A stretch of DNA of 64,000 nucleotides from Moringa oleifera. Taxonomy: Eukaryota > Streptophyta > Magnoliopsida > Brassicales > Moringaceae. Below, one piece after another: positions 41,544 to 52,737 of this stretch. The DNA is taken from contig JAJFZO010000230.1 of the NCBI GenBank assembly GCA_021397835.1, forward strand, positions 5,264,001 through 5,328,000, given 5' to 3'. The first letter of the stretch is position 1, and every line of letters starts with the position of its first letter. The notes below the pieces were generated by a model. That model was not told the DNA's origin. It worked only from the letters and a program-made list of their open reading frames with translations, and did no database searches. The position numbers were made by a program, and so were the translations under genes.

Positions 41544-42260
41544 TTCGCAGTGATTAAATTCCTGGGTTCGGGAAACAAACAAGCAGTAAAAGAAGTACGG
41601 AGGTAAGAAAATCCACCAATAATCCAGTACCGTACTAAATAGATCCGACTTGCGGTGACCGGTAGATTCTAGACGAGGAAAAAGGAAAGTAAGATATAAA
41701 AAAAAGAAAAAAAAAAGGAGAGAAAATTAAGAGTGGAAGAGAGGATTATGTACTGTAATAATAGAAAAGAGTAACAGATGGCAATTTAATGCGGAGTGAT
41801 ATAAGTGTTGGTTAAAGAGAGTTACACAGATTGTGAAGCTCAGAGGAAATAGAGTAAGGAAAGAGCAGACCAGATGGTTAAGGAGCGAGATCTGAGCCGC
41901 CAGAAAGATCGAAGAACCCGTTAGAGGATGATCTGGTTGAAGCAGATTCGTGGACGAGGATTCAATTTTCTCTCAGTCAGAGAGAGAGAGAGTAAGCTCA
42001 TCTCAACGGAAACACCTGATTTTCATGCTAGTTTTGTGGAATACGGAGACGGAGGCTCAAAAGAGTCCTGAATCAAGACCTAACGAATATGAAACGGCCA
42101 AACCCATCTCTCTCTCGTTTGATGGAGATGGTACTGTACGGTCATCTCCATTTTGAGAGAGAGAGGGGTGGGGAGGGTCTGGGAGCAGCAGAATAGCCGT
42201 TAAATCAGTTACTCTGCGGAACTCGCTCAGTGGGTTAAGCACGTTGTCCACTGGACATGG
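41544..42260 (-). promoter_or_regulatory. Leader and proximal promoter of the ABI5-like gene
   Basis: Purine-rich on the plus strand (41690-41730) and with an AG microsatellite at 41979-41992, as is common in plant 5'UTRs. A second GAGAGAGAG run lies near 42155-42166. No upstream coding exon with proper splice phase was found. The start at 41543 is supported by the MDDRTVVSPN..GSLYNLNLDEV block typical of family N termini. Confidence 0.45.
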
Positions 42261-45200
42261 GAGATGACTCCTATTGTTGCTCCTAACTAAGAAAACGACA
42301 TAACACCTGTCGTTCTAACGTTGGGCCCTGCCCACTGTCATGTCGGCCCAAAACGACATGAGTCTTTCTTAACACTGTACACTGTACAACAGCAATTCAC
42401 ACGTTCAATGAAAATCTTTGCTATGGATATGCCTTTTGGAAATAATCTATGTTAAAAAAATATTAATTATATATATTAAAATTGAAATTAATTTAAATTT
42501 AAATTTATTTAAAAATTCAATCAAAAATTAAAACGAAATCTCATTCCCAAGTATTTTAAAACTTAACTTAAAACAAAAATAAACAACAAACAGAAATTTT
42601 TCCTTTATTTATCTAAATAAGCAAACCAAAAAAATGATAATTCTTTGTTTATTCATCTAAATTAATAGACACAATGAACACAAAAAAATCTATCCAATAA
42701 AATTAAAACAAAAATAAATAATAATTTTATGAACAGAAATAAAAACAAAAAAAATATTTCTACTTAGAGGGTACCTCATGGAGCCACGTGTCCTGATCTT
42801 CCAGGCCCTCTCCCTTCAATTTCATGCAGACAAGAGTCTGGCACTTGGCAATTTGCTTGTCATAAAAAAGGGAGATCCCATCCTTCCCTTCACCTCTGGG
42901 CACGTGACTCTCACGTGAAGTGTCGCTTTTCTTTATTTTTTTCTATTCATACATCATACTCTAGGAATTGATGCTATTTAAAAATAATACGGTATGTGAT
43001 TCCGATAGGTAGGGATGAATTTTTGAAATTGTGAGCGAATGAAAGGGATCTATAACGAAAGAATAATCAAAGGATTCGTGCTAATACGGTCAAGAAATCC
43101 TTTGACGTTTAAATTAAAAATTTATTTTAATAAAATATAATTATAAATTAATTACATAAATGAAATTCACTTTGAATTTTTTTTTTCTTATAACTTAATT
43201 AAAAGGCATTATGGTAATTAAGTTTTATTATGATTGATTTCATTTTAATAAGAAGGTTGACTTTTCCTAATCATAGATATGGGTGTTAGTGTCTCGTGAT
43301 CTCCGACACATTCTCTTTTGTAGGGTATGATCTTCCCCTAATGACATCTTGTTACTTCTAATTTGGTTAAGCAGAGTGTGTTTATAGAGAATGCCTCGCT
43401 GCTTTCTGTTGGGAATCGGTTCTACAAAATTAGAGAAGGTAAGCATACTGTGTTTATTGAGGATCACTTTAATACTCAAAATAAACATAAAATTTGATAA
43501 TAAAATATTATTAAAAAATAAAAATTTATTTCGATTTTAAAAAGTACTTGATATTCATAATTAAAAGAGACGCATACTTAACATTCAAAAATTATTATTT
43601 TTGAGACTTGCAATTAAAAATAGGGAGTGAGATTTTGATCATAATTAAATTAAAAATATGGAGTGAGATTTTAATTATAACTAAAATAATAAATAATTTG
43701 CTATTATAGATTTTTAAAATTTTCAAAACATCATTTTTTAGTGGCTTAAGGTTAAAGATGAGTTATTTGGGTTGTTAACATAAGAGATTTGGGTAAAAAA
43801 TGTAGAGTCATTTTTGGTATCTTGATCTAGTTGAGTTATGATAATGTCCGAGATTATATTTTGATTTGGGTCATTATCATACGACTTATTTCATGTTAAT
43901 CTAATTTTAGGTCAGATTATAATAATTTAAATTTATTTTTTAAATTTATTATTAAAAATCAAATATTAATACAACGCTTGTAACTTTTTATAAAGATATA
44001 TAATTATTATGCTAATACTTGACAATTTGATATTCTACCGCGGACATCTTTTGACTTTTTTAATCAATTTTAATACGAATAAACCTTTCTTTGAAAATTG
44101 TTTCTTTTTTCAAGATTAGGCTTTCTCCTTTGAGCTGTTTTTGGTGAACCTTTAACTCACCTTTTAGCATTTTAACGAAAAATTTTAAAGCTTTATTTAT
44201 TTTAAATCACATCAAAAATTAATTTTTAATTTTTAATTGTATTTTAAATTCATAATAATTAATTGTAAAGAAAATGATTAATCAATCCCGCAATAGTGAT
44301 AATAAATTGTTCCTACATTAAATACATATTAAAAGAAAACACTATATATAAAAAAAAGAAGATAAATTGTGCTGAAGTTTTAATGAAGTGTTCAAAATTT
44401 TTTATTTAATTTTTATTTGTTTTACATTAACATGTTAAATTATTCAAATATATATATTTAAATTTTTATTAAAAGTGCAACTTCAACTCAAATTAATAAA
44501 AAAAAATTATCCCTCTTACATATTTTAAGGATATGATTAAAATTAATCTCAATTTATTTTAAAATATTGTTAAAAATAATAATATAATCTAATAAGTATT
44601 ATAAATTTAAATTATATAACAATTAATTGATAAATATAATTACATTTTGAATTCAAATCTTTTTTATTTTTATTATATTTTATTATCTTTTCACTTAAAA
44701 ATATGATTATAAAACAAGTTTTATAGATATGAACAATAACTAAAAATTAATTGTAAATATTTAATCAATAATATTAATAACTTTAAAATAAGTTAGATTA
44801 ATTTAAAATAATATTTTATTTAGACTAACTTGGAGATTAAAGTAAAGTAATACAATCTAAGGTAAAAATTATATATAAAATTAATGTTTACTTCATATTA
44901 CCAATTAAACCCTTATATTCAAAAAGTGATAAATCAAATCTTGATTTATCATTAATTTGATTTAAATTAAATTTTTAATTTAAATAATTATTAAAAATTA
45001 AAAAATATTTTTTAAATAAAATGACTAAAATGAATTCTTCGGTTTTATCTCCAAATTTGAATAATTTTTAATGTAAAATTAATTTTTTTTATAATTTTTT
45101 GATAATAAAAAATCTAAAATTTATAAAATTTTAAATTTTAATTACTAATTTTTTAAAAAATATTTTTTTAACAAAATTTAATTTAATATTAATTGATAAA

Positions 45201-47046
45201 TTTTAATTTTAATTTATCACTTTTTAAAAATAAAATTGATCAGTAATATAAAATAAATATTAAAACTTTATAAAATTTGATTAAAAAAAATGAGATAAGT
45301 ATATCATGATCTTATGTTTATATTAAATATAAAATAAAAAAATTATCCTATTCCAATTTAATTTCATGCCACAAGCATGTCCTAACAAGGATAGAATTAC
45401 CAAAAAGGTCGTGGGGCTATAGTGAACAGGGGTACCTCCAATGATTGAATTTGGTGCGTTCCCTTTTTTATACCCAAATTAAGTGGAAGAAACCCATTAC
45501 GTCACTTGCCCGCACACTCTTCCTTCCTTCCTTTTTTCCAAGCTTTATCCAAGACCTAGCAAGCTTATTTTATAATAATTTTTTTATGATTTTAAATATA
45601 TTTTAAAATTTTGAAATTTAAAATTTCATATGCTGTTAAGTATTATTATTTTAAAATAATATTAAATTTTTAAGATTTTGATTCATGTATTATTAGCTTC
45701 CTGTGATACTTAAAAAGGATTTTATCAATTCTATTTTGATGAAATTAAATTTTGATTTTAAGTTTCCAAATGCTAATAAGATTTTACATTAGAATTTTTA
45801 AATTTTTATTTTTTTAATTAAATTATCAAAATTTTGACTTATTTTAATGAGATATTGGGGCTAATTTTTTCCTTGTACACAAAATAAATTATCTACTTTA
45901 ATAAAATTTAATAATCAATTTATACTAAAATTAAAAAAATAAAACCAGAGTAATATAATTATTTGAAATAAAATTTAAAAATAACAAAAATTATAATATA
46001 AAAATTTAATGGGTAAAACCTTATTTAAAATATTGAAAAATACTTTTTTTTTAACTTTTACACCAAACTTCAAAAAATCTCCAAATTGATTCAAATCGAG
46101 GATCTTATATTATAAAGTTTGACTTAAAATTTTTTATAAATATAAAAAAAATTCAAGCTATCATCATAAAAAATTTTAAAATTTTTTAAATGTTAAAAAT
46201 ATTTTTAATAAATATTATTATAAATCTTAGATTTTACATCTTTTTTAATCAAAATGTAACTTTTAAAATGTCTCTAAACAAATTTTTATTTATTAATTTT
46301 ATTCAAATTAAACTTTAATAAAAATGATTATAAAAAAATTAATATTTTTTATTATTAAAATATTTTAAAAATTTAATTACTTGCATAGATTATAATATTT
46401 TGATTTCACCTTTCAAATTTAATTTTTTTATTAATAAATTATTTTTTTATAGTGCTTAAAATATTTCTTTACATCTATAAAAAAAATTTCGAATTAAAAT
46501 TTATTCTAAAATATCTCTAATTTGAATTTTTTTAATATTTAAATTTTTTAATAAAATTTAATTGGATTTAAATTGATAAATCATAGTTTATTTAGGAAAG
46601 TTTTAAAAATTAAGATTTGGCTAAAGAGAGCAAAACTCAAAATTTTAAATAAAATTTATTTAAATAAAAAAATTTTTTATTATCAAATGTGAATAATTCA
46701 TAATAAATAGATTGTGAGTTAAAAACTATTTATGATCGATTAACTCGAAATGAAATATAGAATATAATTACGTAATTCTTTAAGTATTTCAATAACAAAA
46801 ATATATTTAATTTTATTATAGTAATTTGAGATAACATTTAATTTAATTATTTTTTATTAATAAAATAAAAAATAATTTTTAAAATTTAAATAATATTTAC
46901 TCAAATTTAATTCTAACAAAATTAAGGGTTTCAATGTGACACCCACTGGAGAATCCAAAGTGGCTTTTGCCACTTTAGTCTGAAGGAACAAATCCACTGG
47001 CTCTCATTTTCCTTCTTTTAGGCAACCAAAGTTAGCATATGCGACA

Positions 47047-47096
47047 TATATTATATTATATTATATTATATTATTTACATAAATAATATAATATTA
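47047..47096. repeat. (ATATT)n run with a 14-bp perfect inverted repeat
   Basis: Repeats of TATAT/ATATT lead into arms 47063-47076 and 47081-47094, which are exact reverse complements around a four-base ACAT loop. It is probably a low-complexity hairpin rather than a functional site. Confidence 0.8.
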
Positions 47097-50000
47097 TAAT
47101 AAAAGTATTTGCACATAAAGGCGTACGAACATAGGAGAAGATACAATTATTGGAAGCTTTCTATACTTGTACACTTTATACTAATTACTCCCATCATTAC
47201 TTTGACTCTAATGTTCGGATGCCTAGAAAATGTACACCTAATCGGTAACATGTTTTCCCATCAAACAAACAGAAAATATTTGCAAATTTTCTTGGTTCCT
47301 TTGCAAACCAGGCAAGGATAAGTTTAATCCGAAGCGAGCAAGATCTTCTCATTAAAATTGTATAATGGAATCAATACAAGATCGAGCTCATTCAACAAGT
47401 TCCATAATTCTTTAAAATACAATATCCTTATTGCTTTTCAATTGGAATTGAAACATTTGATTAAAATTTAAAATAACTAAAGCGTAAATGTGGGCATCAA
47501 AGTTTCACCCACCTCATGACATTGAAGCCTTATCAATTCAGCAAGAAATGCCTTTTCTTTTCTTTTCCTTTTTTCCCAATTGTGCGTAGTAAAATTGCTC
47601 ACTACTTCAATCTATCATGTTATTGATATACATGCATTTTTTTTTAAATGATGCCAATTCAAAGCTTAGTGTCATAAATTATATTTTAAAATTAAAAAAA
47701 TTAGATTTACCCAATAAATTAATATCAACATTTAAAATTTAATTATATTAATTTTAAAAATTTCAAAAATACCAAATTATTACTTATCTCGCCAAAAAAA
47801 AAGTGATTGGTGAAATTAAAGAATATATGAAACAAGTATGATTATATTAATTAAAGCATGCCATCGTTTTCGGGTAAACTTTGAAGAAATGCACAATTAA
47901 TTAATCATAAAAAGAATACCCGAGTTAGGAAAGATAAGATATAAGAAATGAAAAGAGAAGATGCATACTTGTTCAAATGAAACAACTTTGAACAAGTTGT
48001 GGTGACAGAAGATTCATGTTTACTGTTTATTTAATGTTATCTTTAATAAGTTTGGTAAGCAATAGAAAGAGCACTTTGATTCCATGAGCCAGATGGGACT
48101 AGGAAAGAAAGAGATGCCATTGCCTCAAAGCACCCAAAAAAAGGAGAGCAAGAATCCAAAATTCTCACCACCATTGCACCATTAAAAAGCAAAAGTAGTG
48201 AACTCATTTCCATGACCTAATTTGCTCGGCTCCTTTTTGCTCCGGCCCCTCCGTAGGCTGCTCTCTCTCCCTCTTTATCCTATCTTTTCTTTAATAATGA
48301 TGAGTAATCAAATATCTACCATATTATATGTTTGATGATGTAAGATTTTATTTAATGATAATATTATTTTAATTATAAATTATATTTTAATTATACTTTT
48401 TTATATAATTTTTTATAATATTATGATTCATTTAACAACGATACGATTTGATTTTTGATATATAAATATTATCTATTGTCTTGAGTTTATATTTATTTAA
48501 TAGTAATATTGTTTTGATTTTAAAGTCATGTATAAATATTATTTTTGAAATATATTATTTTTTATAATAATGTTTAATAATGTTAAATTTTTTTCAATAA
48601 TAATATTATTTAATTTTATATAATATACATATATTATATTAATTTATTTCGCATAATTTTGATGATTTTTTTTATTGAATCATGTACATATTATATTACA
48701 TAATTTTTGATGACATCATATTTAATTTAATAATAATAATTTGTAATTATGGATAATGCACAAATATTTTTTGTTTTAAAATTTTCTTGAACAATATTCA
48801 AAAAATCAAAAATTTTATATTTTTGACGATAAAATCTAAAAACTTTATCCGTATATTATTAATGTTAGATCTTTAATGTAAAGAAAGTACAGTTGCTTTG
48901 TAACCTCGATCTTAATAGTGCCTTGATATTTCTTCGATTAATATAATTTTGCATCCTAACACAAATTGTCGACATCTAATTGGTTATCATGTACCAAAAA
49001 GCTTGTGCATTATCAAATGGCTAAAGCACATCATGCATGCCCACTTTGTGCCAATTTAGTTTACCTTTCTTTCTTTTCTCACTTTTTCCTTTTCTTTTTC
49101 TTTCCACAAAAATTTGCTTACCTAAGCATGGATTATATGATAATTTTGACAAATCACAAGTAAACATGCTTGACCCATGATGTATTTTTTAATTATTTCA
49201 TATTTGATTTGAATTTAATTTAATAAAAAATAAAAAATGATGAAATTCATTGATGTATAAACAATTGATTAAATTTTTATGTTTTTTAAATTAAGATATA
49301 TTTTTTAAATATATTACATTTAGTTGACTGATTTTTATCAATAAAAAATTGAGGGTGAGATCCAATATGTTTATGAAATTTAAACCCTAGATCACCAATT
49401 TTAATGTTCAAAGTCGTTTTGCATATTTTTATCTTTGAATATTATAATATGATAAAAAACTTTGAAACAAAATACATTGAGAAAGGTTTTTCCTTAACGT
49501 AAAATTAAAAATAAATTTTTGTATTTTTTAAAATTTTAATAATAATAATTTTATTTTTTATTATAGTTTAAATTTTGTTTATTTAAAACTTATTTATATG
49601 CACATGAAAAGTTAAGATGTTATATATATTAATTAATTTCTAAATATAAGTTTTAATGATTCAGTTCATTAATAAACAAGTATCAAGTTATAAATCAAGT
49701 CCAAAGACTCAAAATTTTTAAAGATTATTAAATTTTTTGTTAATCATTACGAATTCTGTTCATTGACTTATCATAATACAATAACAAAAAATTATGATAA
49801 ATATCAGAATTATTAAAAAAATTAAACTTAAAATAAAAAATACATGGCGCATATAAATAATACATTAAGCTTTGAAATTAAAATTTAAAAGATACATAAA
49901 ATCCAAAAGCCAAAAAAAAAAAAAAAAAAGATGTGGGATCTCCTTCTTTGGCCTCAAGCTTTACCATCCAAAGACACAAATCTTTCATTGGCTTTTGAGC

Positions 50001-50999
50001 AATCAATGAAGTCACTACAACTTCTACTTGGAATTGATGTTATCCATTGACATGATTAGAAGGGCCAACAACAACACACAATTGGAAAACTAAAGCTCCA
50101 AAAAAGATAATAGTAATAACAACAATATGCCATTAATTTAGCCCAATTTTTATTCAAAATCATTAGTCATAGATATCAAAGCATTAGCCTCTATAACATT
50201 TTTATTTTTTTTTTTAATAATGCCTATGTGGAGCGACAAAGATGTCATAAAGTGATCCAAAGTGACGGTAATGGCCTGTCGGGAATACCGTGCAAGTTGC
50301 TTGAGTGGTGGGACACCCAAAGTTATACTAATCGAAGATTAATCATCCGTTTATTTGATGTTCGTTGTTGTTTTTTTAATAAAATATTATTATTTGTTAG
50401 ATTAATAAAAAATTAAATAATAATAAATAATGACCCACAATTATTAAAAATTAATTTAAATTGACTTTGATTCACCAGATTTTACAGAAATTTGACATTT
50501 TAAATATAAAAAATTTAATTTCTCATGTTTAATTTATAATATCAACAAAACCATCATGAACTTATTAATTTTTTATATCATTAAAAATTAATATTTTACT
50601 TTATTTTTCATTTTTTATTATCAAATTTTTTGTTGAATTAAATTATGTTAAATTTTAAAAAATATAATAACATGCAGTGTTTTAATAAAATGAATAGTTA
50701 TTTTGTTATTTATTTTTTATATCAATATGATAAGTTACAAAAATATTTTTCATTTTTTAATTAAAAATTTAACAAAAATGACATGAATGGAGAATCTAAA
50801 TTAGTAATTTAGAGGTCTTAAATTTGTTAATTAATATCTTGTTATATAAATAACTATTTTTTGGGTTTTACTTTATTGAAATGGATACCCTTAGTTGAAT
50901 CACCAATAATTGGCATGATCTTGTAATACAATTAAGCCCATGACCCCTGTAGTAGGAGACAGGTCACACGCATGCCCTTTTCCCAGAAAACGACACATG

Positions 51000-51480
51000 T
51001 CCTTACGTGGAAATTCCTTTTCTAAATTAGAAATATAAAATTTAAATACTTATTTTTGGAAAACGAAGTCGTTTCTGTAGGTTCTTATTCAATGAACGTG
51101 ACTCATTGAATCGGAATCTTTAAGTTTTCCTTCTTCTAAATTTTCATTTTCCACGTGGCGAGATCCCAAACCCGAAGTGCTATTCTCACCAATTATGCAG
51201 CCCACTCTTGCAACCAAATCCTGCCACGTAGCATCTGCTGCGGTCACGCAGCAGACAGTCACGTGTCTTGGCGGTTATTTTCCCCGGGAAATGACGTCAG
51301 CTAAAGAAAAAAAAGGGGCATTTGGGGTGCGCAGGTTAAGAGCGCAGGGGTGCGTAGGTTGAAGTGACAAAGGTGCGCAATTTTTTTTCCCAAGCTTCTC
51401 ATTTCCTACAGTACGGGAAAACCTTTCAAGTGGGAACACTTGGACGTTAACGTTTGACTGTAGCGTTCAAAAATCAAACA
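51000..51480 (+). promoter_or_regulatory. Promoter of the TGA gene with TGACGTCA and ACGT-core sites
   Basis: The palindrome TGACGTCA (51292-51299) contains the TGACG core bound by TGA factors. CACGTG G-boxes occur at 51152-51157 and 51260-51265. Further ACGTGG and CCACGT cores lie near 51004 and 51223. The region precedes the inferred leader (from about 51500) by 200-400 bp. Confidence 0.55.
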
Positions 51481-52349
51481 TTCTTTTCTTTTCTTTTTCT
51501 TTGCTATTTTGTTTATCTACGTCAAGTATTTAGTGTAAACTTGCTATGGTGTTATTGGATTTCTTTGGTTCTTCTTGTTTTTGGTTTAGTGAAGTGGGTG
51601 GTGTTGACTGCTGATTAGCGGAAATCGAGGACTTAAGAGTGTTGAACTGAGGTTTCCTTGGATTTGACAGAGCTCATAGAGTTTTGGGGTTTGCTGTTAA
51701 TCAACGAAGGTTAGTCTCTTAGTTCCCAATTTCTTAGGAAACTGAACTCGTCTTCAGCTCTGTTTTTGGTTGCTGGAAGAGATGTTGCCACCGAATTTTA
51801 TTGAATTTCAGTACTCTTCTCTTTTCTCCTTCATTTGAACAATTTTCTAGGCTACCGGGTTAAACTTTCTTTTTCTTTTTTTGGTTTGGGTAACAAAACG
51901 TAGAGGCTTATAGGATTCAATTTGAGCTCCTGCTCCTTTCCCAAAACGCTTTAAGTTTTGTTCATCTATTTGTTTTGGTATTATCTCACGAAAGTTCTTA
52001 TCTGGTTCATGCAGTTCTTCTGGCTAATTAGGAACTTGTTTTTTCCTTTTTTTTTTTTTTTTAAGTGAAGGTGTAATTGTAGTGCCAATATTGGATCTAG
52101 TGAAGCATGCCTTAAAAGGTGAGTAGATTCTGGTGAATAGCTCTTATATTTATAGCAGGAAGGCAATCTCTTTTCGGAGATAGTTGTCTTAATAGTTGGG
52201 TTCATTCATCCATTATTCAGTAATACCATGTCCAATCTTTATTCTGCTTTGTGATTTCCAATAATTACATGGACGAAGCTATTCGTCTGTGAACTTCTGA
52301 AATATTTTTGCTTTAGCTTTATGTGATTTGTGACCTTGTGCTAATGCTT

Positions 52350-52737
52350 TCTTGCGGTGCTGAAATTGAGCAATAAATTTGATCTATATATGTTTTATTG
52401 ACAGAGTATGAGCTCTCCTTCAACTCAACTTGCCACCTACAGAAGGATGGGAATTTATGAGCCATTTCAAACAATAAGCACATGGACAAGCAACTTCCAG
52501 ATTGACGATAGCCCCAAAACAGGTTCATCCACCATTCTGCAGGGGGATGCTAGGCTAGACAACAAGGTGAAGATGCACGAAGTTCTCTTTTCTTGTTTTC
52601 TGGTTGCTAGAATGTTGCTAACTATTCTGATTTTAAGTTTTACAGTCTGGATATGTGTCTCCAAACCCAGCAGAAACTTCCAGAAATGATCAAGAGAAAA
52701 GTAGAGCAAGTGATAAGGTGATGAAATTCCTCCATCT
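52350..52737 (+). repeat. Tandem exon-pair duplication, copy 1 (exons A and B)
   Basis: This unit holds the N-terminal coding exon A (52408-52566), a short intron, exon B (52646-52717) and flanking intron ends. Copy 2 lies immediately downstream. Homology includes the upstream intron end (GCTGA...ATAAATTT), both exons, the internal intron start (GTGAAG/GTGAAA) and a shared GATAAGGTGATGAAATTCCT at the end of exon B. Confidence 0.9.

Larger units (their letters stand above)
42260..51500. other. Long gene-poor intergenic region
   Basis: No credible gene in about 9 kb. Composition is mostly A/T low complexity (42430-42760, 43100-43240, 43480-45350, 45560-46930, 47640-47800, 48290-48850, 49160-49880, 50390-50880). 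Normal-composition islands lie near 42770-42960, 43250-43450, 45360-45550, 46930-47050, 48060-48280 and 49930-50060. None shows a domain-coding frame, tRNA cloverleaf or recognised microRNA. Three CACGTG boxes sit at 42785, 42901 and 42912. From about 50930 the sequence becomes the TGA-gene promoter. Confidence 0.5.

Noticed and set aside
41313..41606. Plus-strand frame opposite the ABI5-like exon
   Set aside because: Shadow of the real gene on the other strand.
48060..48280. A microRNA precursor
   Set aside because: I compared by eye with common conserved plant microRNAs and found no match and no clear long hairpin.
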